DNA from: Kappaphycus alvarezii
Taxonomy: Eukaryota; Rhodophyta; Florideophyceae; Gigartinales; Solieriaceae
Direction of reading: 5' to 3'
DNA: 64,000 nucleotides
NCBI GenBank assembly: GCA_002205965.3
Contig: NADL03000002.1
Span: forward strand, 558,001-622,000
Below the pieces are notes generated by a model. The model was given only the letters and a program-made list of their open reading frames with translations. It was not told the DNA's origin and searched no databases. This document shows positions 32,031 to 42,684 of this stretch, piece by piece (within the stretch, counting starts at the first letter, position 1; every line of letters begins with the position of its first letter). Position numbers and translations under genes: made by a program.

Positions 32031-33680
32031 ATAACTTAGTATCCTGAAAATGGGGGGTTAATTTACTGTGGTAAATATGTGGGTTGGTACCCAGTAAATT
32101 TGTACTTAGTATCCTCGTGGTCGTATGTCAATGCGAGTCCAAGGAGAGGTAGATGTGTAGTCAATGGTATGCAGTCGGCTTGTCTGCCCGTCCGCGTTGA
32201 TATTTTACTAAGCGAGAGGCGATTACTAGTAGACAAGACGCATGTGCAGTAAAACGGTTCCAAGAAGGTATTCTCTATTACAAATACCTGAACGTACATG
32301 ATTGCAATACAAGAAGGCTTCAGATAGATTATTAAGCCTGTTCATAGCTTACTGTAGTTGCTATTTTGAATCCCTCGGGAGAAATGGTAAAAAACAAATG
32401 GGTTGGAAACGAAGCAACAAAGTCTCGGTAATTGAAAAGGGGGACATATCATAGCTGGGAATTTGCGTAATGCAATGGCCAGAGAACCTCACAACGGTAA
32501 CTACAACTGCTAGCAGCAAGCTTGGGGGTTTCAAGCCGGGAAGAAAGTCACACCACAGAACGTCCGAAGCGATCAGCTAGAGACACTTCTAACGTCCAAG
32601 AGACGCGTAGCTTAAGTCTACCTTCCGGGTGACGCCTCCTACCTACACAAATACAACCCAGAAAGTGGTGGCGTTTTTGAACAGGATTTTGATGACTAGC
32701 TTACCTGAGTCGAATTGACACTAGGTCCCCTAAGAAATGATTAACAGCCTTAATCCATGTACAAGATATCTCTTCAGATGGCCGCAAGTCAAAATTTAAC
32801 TCAGCTGATAAGTGAGTCACGAGAGGAAAATATCCTTGAGGGGAGATGACGTCATTGAATTCAAATTGTGACGAAATGTCGCACGCCCAATAACACATCA
32901 TACGTGTTCGTGTGTCAAAAGCGCACTGCCGTGTTTTGTGCGACACCGGTTTTCATCGCGTATAAATGCCGGTTTCAACCTCCGAATGTGGCGTTGGGGA
33001 CGGGAATAAACCTACGTCTGGCACAATTCGCGATAATGTAATCGTACATTCTCAATTTCGCGTATCTCGCATCATCTTTACCAGCGGGCCTAAGGTCTGC
33101 GCTCTCCTGTGCGATAGTGCCAGAGGAGTTGACGAAATTGACGTTGAAGAAGTCCATGCGGCCTGTATGCCCTACTGCATTAATTTCGGCTCTGGTGTGG
33201 TGAAGCCCTTTTAGAAGTTCAAAGACGGGGTCGAGTCGTCATTTCCAAATCGCTCCAGCCAGTAGAATGACCTGACGGTCGGGTGTATGGTGGTGGTAAA
33301 TCTTTACGAGTTCTAAGGGACGAAAGTGTGCGGAGAGTATTCAGAGGTCAACTACGCAGGCAGGCGGCGGGTGCCAATCTGTCGTGCCTGCATCACTTGG
33401 ATACTAAACGCAAAGCGGTAACGAAGTCGCGAAGTTCCTGTCAAGGCTCTCCAAGACCTTAGCAACTTCATAGCCGAGAGGCGTTGGAGACAACGTCATT
33501 CTGAGTTTTATTCCCTGCGTACACGTGTCTCATCGTTCATTCTCCGGTACACGGCTGTTATGACGAATCACCGCAAAATACGTATCACTAGCTAGCGACA
33601 GCTCTGAGCAATACTGCCTACGGCTGGGCCAGATAGTCTCAGTCCCCACTTCACAATTTTACATTAAAAGGTCATCTTTC
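32031..33680. other. Unassigned region
   Basis: Frames of 60-82 codons on both strands (for example 32701-32946 minus, 32966-33214 plus) have no recognised motif. By position the minus-strand frames could be more of the gag-bearing retroelement, but no protease or polymerase motif is visible. Confidence 0.3.
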
Positions 33681-33768
33681 CCCCTTCCAAGCTTTAGTTC
33701 GGGAAAATTGGGGTGTTTTAATAATGAGGTCGAAACCATCCCATGGATACTCGGTGGGGGACTTTCTC

Positions 33769-34075
33769 ATGTACAGCGAATAGTTTCAATGGTGTCCACT
33801 GCAGTCCGTCTATGGGGCTAGGAACCTACCGGTTGATCCACATCGGTCACGGGCAGCGGCGTGCGCGAGCAGATAGCCGTAGCGGTAAACGACCAGATGA
33901 TGCAACTAAGGCGCTGATACACACGCCGGCGTATCACGCCTGCAGCCGTAGTATACTTCCGCGCTATTCGCGGGATCTACTCCTCGAGCAATACAATAGT
34001 TTGTGGGGCAGGCGCACCGACGGTGTTGTGACAATTACTCATTTACAGCAATTAGTTTCTATGGTGTCCACTGCG
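33769..34075. repeat. 36-bp direct repeat pair
   Basis: TACAGC(G)AATAGTTTCAATGG followed by TGTCCACTGC (33774-33803) recurs with three or four changes at 34044-34075. Between the copies is about 240 bp of GC-richer DNA without a recognised gene. Excluding chance, this may be an insertion or the edges of a larger duplicated unit. Confidence 0.5.
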
Positions 34076-34204
34076 TATAGTTGAAAAATAGGTTAGCCTT
34101 TCGTTCAATTTGTAAATTACTGTAAACTACGTTGATTTTCCATTAAATTTTTGCACAAAGTCACCGCAATTTTTCGTAAATTACAATGAGTTGAGCGGAC
34201 AATT

Positions 34205-34263
34205 AGATTTAAGCTACTGTGCAACTACTGTACAACTACTGTACTGTACTGTACTGTACTGTA
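34205..34263. repeat. TACTG pentanucleotide array
   Basis: About six perfect TACTG units follow looser ACTACTGTACAACTACTG copies. It is the longest of a series of TACTG/CAGTA arrays found up to 39.4 kb. Confidence 0.9.
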
Positions 34264-35869
34264 CTGCATTGAGCAGTAATGGACTCTGGCATTGCTGTAT
34301 CTTCAACGCAAAAAAAACTAACAAGTTTTACTGTACGTACTGTAGTTAAAACCGTGTCTGGGCGGTACACTGACTGGTCTGATTGTTCGGCTAAGATCTG
34401 ATCGGATGTTCCACGTCGGCAACGTGCAGTGGTGCGCGAGATAGAATGGACATCGCTATGGACGGCCACATGACTCTACTTAGCCGCTGGTAATGCGCCG
34501 ATGAATCACAACGTCTATCATTAGAGTTAACCGTTCAGGACTCTTGAAAAAGTTCTCCGACTAGGATGGAAAGCTGCAACATGCCACACAGCCAAGGCAC
34601 GGAAAGTAACTTTACACGGAACTGTGTGAGCAGTTTTCGCCTCCGAGCCAGCTCTTTCGATAAACTCGATGCATATGTATCATCCTCATAAGTTTACATT
34701 TCACGTACATGTACACTACCATACAAGATCAGTAACCCAGTGGGTAGCAGCCAGCTAATCTGTTACAGTAAATGAACCTTCCGTGTTCCCATCTACTTTA
34801 GAGAATCTTGAGAAGGGGGTGGGGAAGAGACTTGTTTATAGAGTCTGGAGGGGATCACGCATGAGCCGCCTCTGAATGTCAAGTGGTGGGGTATGTGCGG
34901 CAGTTTTCTGTGATTCAGCGTGACCGCGGTGTACGCTGGTAAACGCTGAGACACGTGTCTTGAGACTGGAATTCAGTGGAGTGTTGCCGAGCCGTAGCTT
35001 GCAAATCTCAAGAAACCCAAAGTTCCTAATTTTTTGTGACTTTGCGTTGTTGCACATTCATACCGTACATTAGGGATTTTATAATGCATGAAGTAAAGAT
35101 GATTACATACATCAGGGATAAAACAAACTGAAAAACTACCAATTAAAAACTTCACCCAATACATTACTGGTCACCGTGAGGGATACTCCGGGCCACAACC
35201 GTCCACATCTTTCAAATCTTAAATCACCCCACATTTCCCCCAATACATTTGCGAATTTGATCCAAGCTTTCGTATTGATCCGATTGTGCTTGTACAGTAC
35301 ATGTATGAATGTATACTTTACTGTACCCCTCAGGATCCGGTCTGCGGCAGTACAAAATTAATTCTGGGAATCAATTTTGTTCCGTCGATCAGAGCTACCT
35401 TTTACTTCGTCTCAGCGCAGCCGGCAGCCCGCGGCAAAACACCAGAGACATACAGTACTGTACAGTGCAGTGCTGTACACGTGTATAATACAGTACTTGA
35501 TATCAAATCTTGAGTGTTCCAATATCATATGTTTGACTGCCGTGTACATGACGTACCCGCGCTCGCCAGGCTTCTTGACGCGTGCCACTTTGCTCTCCTG
35601 GCTCACCTTCACACCCAAAACTCGCTGTGTACTAACATTTTCATTTTCGGAGAAATCCAACCCTGGCCGCAGCTCTACATGCCACACTTGCCATCTCGCT
35701 CCAAACCACCCAGCCACCCCTCAACTAAATTCCTCACCCGTAACCCACCTTTTTTCATCCGACCACCCACTGGACCCTGCCGAAACACTTCTTGCATAAC
35801 CATCCCCCAAGCAACTTTTCCCCCACCACCTCCCCGCACAACCCACCTCCCGGCACCTCAACCAAGGTA
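34264..35869. other. Intergenic DNA with a second TACTG-type array
   Basis: TACAGTACTGTACAGTGCAGTGC-like sequence lies at about 35452-35500 (read as alternating CAGTA and TACTG, hence palindromic). The last 200 bp before 35870 are strongly C-rich on the plus strand, like the leaders of the genes at 37953 and 40084. I recognise no gene here. Confidence 0.4.
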
Positions 35870-36336
35870 ATGCCTCGCACCCGGTCGCTCTCCTGCCCGC
35901 GCTGCAAGGCAAACCAAAATACGCAACTCTCCGGCGACAAGCTAGTAGGGCGCCAACTTTTGGTTCAATACTCGGATGGCGAGTGGTACAGTGTCGTTGT
36001 AGTCCGTTACTACCCTGAAGAGATGAATACAAGATTGTGTACCCCATCGACGATGGACTGAGACAAAGAAGCTGGAGCCCGGTCGTTGGATTCTAGTCCC
36101 CGTCGCCGGCAAATCTACAACAATCTGTACTGGAAGGGGCGACTATTGAGTTTACCTATCCGGCGGATGGAAAGCGTCACCGTGCCATGGTTTACGACTA
36201 TGCAAACAGTGGAGATCGGATCAAGATTGCATACCTTGACGAAGATCACACGGATATTCTCAAGGGCAACGGTTGGGACTTTATCAAGCCATCTCCATGT
36301 ATTGATACCTCAGTTGCGGCTGATACGGCCTCGTAG
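35870..36336 (+). CDS. Two-module Tudor-like protein, frameshifted
   Basis: The ATG at 35870 follows a C-rich leader. The first module reads LVGRQLLVQYSDGEWYSVVV, then in shifted frames DEYKIVYPIDDGL and KLEPGRWILVPV. The second, in yet another frame, reads TIEFTYPADGKRHRAMVYDY, then DRIKIAYLDEDHTDILKG and WDFIKP, and ends at the TAG at 36334-36336. Both modules have the Tudor/Agenet pattern: a G/V start, Y-x-D-G-x-W/H-Y/R, a strand, then I-x-Y-x-x-D-D/E and a closing W. Such domains bind methylated histone tails or nucleic acids. An N-terminal pair CPRC could be part of a metal site. Three single-base frame changes separate the pieces: a pseudogene or assembly error. Confidence 0.5.
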
Positions 36337-37952
36337 TGACCCGTATTCTATGTTGTCAAGGACACATATTTATACGCGCTCTTGTGTGGCACGTGGTCAT
36401 AGGCGGGGCTAATTCGTGGGGTGGGTAGAATGTGTGCACTGCAGGTGTGTTGTGAATGGTTTGAGACAATGAAGTGGACGGGTCGATGTGTGTATTGAAA
36501 TCGTAGATTATCTAGTTGTGGACTGAATGCATGACTATCTCGCGTTGCAGAGTAGACGCGCTGCCGATTGTTCACCGTAGCATCAACTGCTAACTTTCTT
36601 GCACCGGTAAACATTTCGACGGCACGTGATGAGGTGTAGTGGTACATGATGACGGAGTGATCAGGACGGGAGTGTTTTCGCGTCTTTGCGTTGCGCGTTT
36701 GGATACACGCGTGGGGTTGTTTCATGCGCGATACCAGCATGATGCTGCAGTGTGGAAGATGAGTGTAGTGACGTATCGGAGACTGCGATTTGGCTGCAAA
36801 TGGTTGCGTGCGTGCGGCTCGGCAGTTGCTGGTACGGGGCGGATGCGGCAAAGAGCGGCAAGCAGGTTGAGCCAGAAGGGCAGGACACGTGGAGCCGGAT
36901 GAGATACAATGTAATCCGCAGTTTTTTCGATACCAGACAATCTTCCGACCGATTCAGGAGCCCATGCTGTCCTATAGTGTACAGTAAAAACTGTAATTTT
37001 TTGTTCAAATGAAACAGTCCAATGGAATGGAATTATGAGCGCTATTGAGCGCTATTGAGTATTGAATGAGTAAATATTTTCTTGTACTGTGTTCCAATGA
37101 GGGCCTGGCTCAGATGACAGGCTCTGACATGGCAGGCCTTTTGGTATCTCGTTACGAAGAGGTTAAAGGGGTGGATGAACGTCCGACGTAACTTTGTTTC
37201 GGCGGTAGCGGACGGCGGCGAATATGCAAACAGGGCCCTAATCGCCAGATGATATTGCACAATGCCAGTGCTATTGTAGGGAGACGTTTCGCCATAAGGC
37301 GCCTTATCATTACAGTTTTAAGGCCCGAATGATGGCAGATGGGCGGTGCTCTGTAGCTCAAGCATCCCAGCTGGAGATGCAAAAGTCGAGGTCCACAACC
37401 TTGTGAGTTGCATTTTACTGGTGTTGTACAATTTACTGTACTGTACTGTACTTACTGTAATTTGCACGCCTCAAAAGTTTGTGCCATTTACTGTAAAGTG
37501 CACAGCTCTGAGAGTACTGTAAAGCATAGTACAGTATAGCCGGATCTGTAAACCCACAATAACAACTTTACAGTAAGTTGAATAAATGATTATATTTGGG
37601 CCGCGCCACAGCAGCGATATGAGAGCGACGAAACTATGGTTACACAAAAAAGCTCCAAAGATGCGCCCAACTGCGCCAAATAATCTGCACACAATAGACC
37701 GTTACAACCCAGACGCCCTACCCAAAATCACCATCCCGAGCAAAGTGTCAGTTCCACCCTGCCAGTACTCCCTTCCGTTCAAAGTTTCAACTAGCGAAAC
37801 CTCGAGCCACAACCGCCCAACCCGACACCCTTGCCGCACAATGCCCTCTCCCCCACTCACCCACCCTCCAATCCACAACCTTGCCATCCCAACTTTAAAC
37901 CCACACATCCCCTCCCACACCCAACACACACCACCCACCCCCTCCCCCCCAA
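36337..37952. other. Intergenic DNA with a short TACTG array
   Basis: Frames in this stretch lie on both strands over each other and show no domain. ACTGTACTGTACTGTACTTACTG lies around 37435-37457, with TACTGTAAAG copies after it. From 37780 the plus strand is very C-rich (CACCCACCCCC) and serves as the leader of the next candidate gene. Confidence 0.35.
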
Positions 37953-38538
37953 ATGACGTGTTGTCTCCCCCCAGGCCGCGTACTAACACGTACCGAACGG
38001 GAAGCCATAGCCCGTCTCCGTGAGCGACGCGCCGCCGGATTATCCCCAGCACCCACAGTCCACACCGCCGCTATGCCACGTGCGGAACCGATGGTCACGT
38101 TTTATTCCCCCTACACGGAAACAAGGTACCCATGACATCGACACGGAGTACGAAACGAGGGAAGAAGCCACGAGTCACGGCACATCAGTTGAAGAAGGAG
38201 AGAGTGAAACGGGGGGATGGGAATGGGATGGGGATTGGAAATGGGGATGAAGGAGGGGAGACGGGAGGTTGGCAGGAAGGTTCGGGGGGTTGGAATGCGG
38301 ATGAGAGGGATGGGAGTTTGGGTGGGGGGGATGGTGAGGATGGTGGCAAGGGTTGAAGAGGCAGGTTTGGAAGACGTGGGAGAGTGTGGTGAGGAGAGTT
38401 GGAGGGGATTCGTGCAAGGAGGAGGGCGTTTTGTCGTTGGAGCAGTCCAATACGGAGGAGTTTGCCGAATCGCAGGATCGGTATTTTCAGGAGCTTATGA
38501 CTGGGGGAGGGGGTGGGGTAGATAGTTTTGGGAGGTGA
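37953..38538 (+). CDS. Candidate gene, charged then glycine-rich protein, frameshifted
   Basis: The ATG at 37953 opens MTCCLPPGRVLTRTEREAIA, then RLRERRAAGLSPAP and PMVTFYSPYTETRYP. After a shift it continues with TSTRSTKRGKKPRVTAHQLK (basic), then a Gly/Trp-rich acidic stretch (38205-38350). After another shift it continues with KRQVWKTWESVVRR, SLEQSNTEEFAESQDRYFQE and LMTGGGGGVDSF to the stop at 38536-38538. The start and end segments look like real protein (mixed charge, helix-like). I recognise no family. The gene model is an inference and depends on two frame corrections. Confidence 0.3.
38205..38350 (+). repeat. G-rich, quadruplex-capable stretch
   Basis: GGGGGG, GGGATGGG, GGGATGGGG and many further G-runs of three or more occur within 145 bp on the plus strand. 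Four-run clusters suitable for G-quadruplexes occur repeatedly. A second G-rich block lies at 38505-38560. Confidence 0.7.
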
Positions 38539-39480
38539 TGAGGGGGGGATGTGTGCGGGACAAGTGTTGTGGTTTTTGTGTGTTGGTGATGTTTCTTGTG
38601 ATTGGGTGGTGTTTGATGGTGTTCCACGGTGTTTCTTTTTTGGGGGTGCGAGTGGAGAGGACCGAGGGTTTGTGGAAGGGAGAGACGGTTGGGGAGGGGT
38701 TTGTAGTAGATGTGAGGTTGCGAGAGTGTAATTCTACGTGTGCAAATTGCGGGGAATAAATTGCAGTCTAACTGTGCGTAAGTACGCGGTGGTGCGGCGG
38801 TGCCGTGGTGCGGTCCTCGATGATTTTGTGGGGGATGTGGAAGGTGGATGGATGCAAAGCGGGACGCGTTTTATTGAAAAGTTGCAAAGTGGAATGGTGA
38901 GAGTTGGCATGGTCAAGAGCTTGAGGATACGGTGGATGATCGACGGAAGATTGTCCAGTGACGTGAGAGACTGGTGATCGATCGGCATTGGTACAGTGAT
39001 GAATGGATTGTCAGGGAATTTGACTAGAGGTCCATTTGTCGACTTTACAGACCGCAGACGACAGGCCACGTGTGCGGCATTCTGCATCAGCTCATCCAGT
39101 GTGCAAGACGTGGCGGATGATCCGCATTGCTGTACTGTGCTGTACAATTCTGTACTGTATTGTATTGTACTGTACATGAATGACACGTGCTCCGTTGCAA
39201 AAATTATGCAATTTCATTGGCACAACTACCATTGCGTTGACCTCCTACCCACCAGGCGAGTGTACAGAACAGTACAGTACAGTACAGAACAATATTTTGA
39301 TCTAAATCATAACGATATACAGTACTGTACTGCACTGTACTGTACTTGTTGCGGCCCACCGGCCCCAAGGCCGATCCAGGCATCAGCCATTCATCGGTGT
39401 CTCGAGTAAAGTCCACTGCATCCCATCCTTGCAGTTATAGTAATGCGCCACTTTTACACGAAAATTGCTCAATTCACTTC
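38539..39480. other. Intergenic DNA with two TACTG-type arrays
   Basis: TACTG/TATTG arrays lie at about 39132-39176 and in two blocks at 39262-39292 and 39317-39350. No gene is recognised. 38570-38740 is G/T-rich on the plus strand. Confidence 0.4.
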
Positions 39481-39986
39481 CCTCCCCGTCCCATTCTACT
39501 GTCCCACGGTGGCCCTCCCTCGGACCAATACAATCCTAATCCTAATCCACCTAGACACATCACAAACCCCACCCCGACAAACAAACAGTTTTGCCCCCAC
39601 CGCCACCCTATTCAACCTTCCCGCTGGGTCAGTTGCTTATTTTCGAGACACAATAATGGCCCACTTAACCCTATTGACTATACGTTCCCCCACATTCATT
39701 ATTCACATTTTTCTCTGCTCTCTACGGTCCGCTTACGCTTCAAGCTTCTCGCCCCGTCAGCAATCAAATCCTCGTTTTTTCCCGTAAATCCTCCAAGTCT
39801 CCGGATTTAGCTCATTCAACTCTTGGCAACCCCTCTTGTCCTTTACGTATCTCCATCAATACTTCACACATGGCACCTCGATGACAACTTCCACCAACTG
39901 TTTTTTTCAATCACGCAACCTAACCGCCTGTCCTCTTTTCAATCTCTCCATTATACACTATACACACTCACACTCGCTTTTCCTCT

Positions 39987-39997
39987 TATAAACCAAT
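39987..39997 (+). promoter_or_regulatory. Possible TATA box of the oxygenase gene
   Basis: TATAAA at 39987-39992, directly followed by CCAAT, lies 92 bp before the ATG at 40084 in a pyrimidine-rich region. The position is reasonable, but nothing else supports it. Confidence 0.35.
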
Positions 39998-40083
39998 CTC
40001 GTGACATCGTCCGCTGGCAACACTCAAGCCTCAATCATCAACAAATTTCAACGTCCGTACTTCCAATAACTCCACAACTTACC

Positions 40084-41572
40084 ATGTCGTCACTCTCTTT
40101 TCTCATCTCCCTCGCATTACTTACTTTCGCATCATTTCCTTTGGTCAACGCCCACGGTTTCCCCTCATGGCCCCGTTCGCGTGGAATGCTTGGCACGAAT
40201 ACCTACGGTCTCAAGCCCCTCAAACCAGATGCCAACACAGATTACTGTCCTCATTGTCTCAATGGCGGAGGAACAGGCACTGTAGCTGAGAATATTCCAG
40301 ATGGAGTCTGGACTCCGTACGAACCGACAAACCCAAATTTTAGATTCCGTGATGATCATGGTATCTGCGGTGATCCCAAGGGAAACAATGATCACATGGC
40401 CCCGCATGGTACTTTTTACGAAGGTTTCAACATTGCTACTTACGAAGAAGAGGATTATATGGACATGGAAACCCATATCAATGCACATCACAATGGCTTT
40501 ATGGAGTTTTTCATATGCAACATCGATTGCTGCAGTACCCCGGACATATCCAAACAATGCTTCCAAGAGGGTTGCTGTAAGAAGCTCATGAGGGTTCCCC
40601 ATCAGTCTTGTGAGTCTGGCTACGACCGCATTTGCGGGCCCGTGGATCCGAAACACCCGGGTCGCTGGTATCTCCCCCCCGTAATCAAGAGGAGCCAACG
40701 GAAACTGGTACGGTGGACTCAACAAAAAGATGAGGTATGCGCTCCCGAAAGGAATGACCTGCGAAAAGTGTGTTGTTCACTGGTCTTGGACAACTGCAAA
40801 CAGCTGCAATCCCCCTGGTTACGATCAGTACAACTTCCCTCAAAAGTGGGATGGGATACCAGGTGATGGTGGCTCGTTGGGAAGTATTAACAAGGCATTT
40901 TCGGAATGTGGATCCACTGGGGCACCAATTCCAGAGGAGTTTTGGACGTGTTCTGAGGATATTCGTATCGTCCCAAGAACGAGGGCAAGTCAAGAACCCT
41001 TCAGATATTCCGCGACGGCGACATGAATATCGAAGGCCCTCATGACTCCACTTCTGACATGCTTCTAAAGCCGTTGAAGGATCCTGCAGAGGACGAGAGT
41101 TTGGAGAACAACACAGCGATGCGGATGATCAAATCGACACTACTAATGGCGATCAAGATCCCCCGGCAGCCCCGACTTCAACGCCGACCCCGACTTCAAC
41201 GCCGCCCACTGCAGAAACCCCTGCCGCACTTCCTGCGGATCCTCCGGCCGTGACGGGTAAGGAAGATGAGGTGGCAACACCGACCCCAACTTCAACGCCG
41301 CCCCTGCAGAAACCCCTGCCGCACTTCCTGCCGATCCTCCGACCGTGACGGGTAAGGAAGATGAGGTGGGCGACCACAACTTTGGATCAAAGTATGATCT
41401 CACATCATATTTCAAAACATATGATACTGGTGTCTGCGTAAAAGCCCCCGAGAATGTTTCGTATTGTGAGGCTTGTATTGACCTTGGATACGGAACTGTG
41501 AAATGCATGTGGTGTGCAGTTGATGAAGCTGGCACTGAGTCTTGTCTTCATAAGAAGCCTGAGGGCTATTGA
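40084..41572 (+). CDS. Secreted AA15-like lytic polysaccharide monooxygenase with Cys-rich tail, frameshifted
   Basis: The protein starts with a signal peptide (MSSLSFLISLALLTFASFP, cleavage after VNA). The mature chain begins with His24 in HGFPSWPRSRG, which is the copper-brace His of LPMOs. His136 in NAHHNG is the likely second ligand. A Phe in EEFWTCSEDIRI fits the axial position. Other family features are GICGDP, CKKLMRVPHQSC, MTCEKCVVHWSWTTANSC and WDGIPGDGGSLG. Such enzymes cut chitin or cellulose by oxidation outside the cell. The catalytic domain is followed by a Pro/Thr/Ala linker, partly duplicated, and a cysteine-rich end (YDTGVCVKAPENVSYC, then VKCMWC) that may bind substrate. About four single-base shifts break the frame: in the C7 run near 40680, near 40708, near 40984, and in the second linker copy. 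They may be assembly errors, since the protein is otherwise well kept. The AA15 assignment rests on motifs only. Confidence 0.8.
41184..41369 (+). repeat. 91-bp tandem duplication in the linker of the oxygenase gene
   Basis: 41184-41274 and 41280-41369 are near identical. The second copy lacks one A (CCCCTGCAG against CCCACTGCAG), and this single base accounts for the frame change that separates the linker from the Cys-rich tail. Confidence 0.85.
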
Positions 41573-41592
41573 TCGAAGAGGAGGGCGGAGAA

Positions 41593-41616
41593 TACCCCTC
41601 GAGGGGTACACCTTTT
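41593..41616 (+). terminator. 16-bp palindrome plus T-run after the oxygenase stop
   Basis: TACCCCTCGAGGGGTA (41593-41608) is a perfect palindrome 20 bp after the stop codon, followed by CACCTTTTTT. It resembles a hairpin terminator. In a nuclear genome this is unexpected, and it may simply be an mRNA 3'-end structure. Confidence 0.35.
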
Positions 41617-42680
41617 TTCGTTGGCAAGGAAAATGAACAACTTTGTAAATTCGAGGCGGAGACCGCCTTACTAGGAATGTATATACTGTACGCCACAATT
41701 GAATGCAGATGTCGTACACTGAACTCTTACTGCAAGTTGCACAGCTCACCGTGTTGTTTGAACTATGTTCATGCTAAGTAGAATGTCTTAAAACGTGACT
41801 GCGAAGGAGGAATGAGTGGTGTTGGTTTAATTTATTGCAAGTGAAACTTAGATTGAAATCCCATCAAGCTAGTATTGGTTGGCAATGCGCAAAGTGCATT
41901 TCGAACGGCGCTCCGTAAAACTTTTTCGTGAAAGGCTTTTTTGATTGTACTGAGGTAAAACACTGGAAAAGTAATGAGCAGAATCACCGCAGGTGAAGAT
42001 CGTAAAGATACGTACGATAATTTTAACTTGGTCTGTTACGCAGACAGAAGTTTAAAACGTCGAGAGAATTACGATTAGCAATTGTATGGCATGGATCAGG
42101 AAAAAATCATTTCTTCACTTTTAGGACTGAATTGAAGAAAGTTGATCCTGCCCATTCCACACCCAGACGACCTCAAAGCCTCTAAGAAATGAAGTTCGAG
42201 TCGGGTGACTAAACTCCGAGTTTTGTAGGGCACTGCAAACTACAGACGCCGCGCACGTTGACCAGAGTGTTAGCCGAGCTTCCGATACAGTCGCGTCGTG
42301 ACTCCTCCTGTCGAGCATCCGCTGCGGGAATCGATAGCTGCCGCGTCTATCTCTACGACCTTGGATGTTTTCACTGAGGATGACCCTAACGAGTTGAAAG
42401 CTAAAAGCACAAAATTCCATGGTAGCTTCGACCGTCACGGAAGGGCATCCCCAGGCGTAGCTGCCACTTTCTTGGCAGGCCATCTTCCGCTTTTTTTTTG
42501 TAGTCTTTGTTTTACGGTTTTCTGCTGCATTGGCAACGGCTCACAACTTCCGTGCTGCCATTGACGTATAACTCCCCTAGATTTAATGGCTATGTAGATT
42601 CTGAAGCCGAAACAGTTTTTAAATGGGTTTTAACCCTGTGATAGAACAAGCAAACAGGGATTAAATTCCAAGGTGACTAA
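41617..42680. other. No gene recognised
   Basis: A 120-codon minus frame (42121-42483) and an 88-codon plus frame (42298-42564) overlap, and neither has a motif. This stretch is A/T-richer than the LINE to its right. Confidence 0.35.
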
Positions 42681-42684
42681 CTCT

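Noticed and set aside
36348-36900. 167-codon minus frame and overlapping 87-codon plus frame
   Set aside because: Both lack motifs and overlap each other in low-information sequence. There is no support for either.
39346-39810. 154-codon Pro/Ser/His-rich plus frame upstream of the oxygenase
   Set aside because: Composition follows the C/T-rich leader of the oxygenase gene. There is no domain, and it is probably promoter and 5' UTR.
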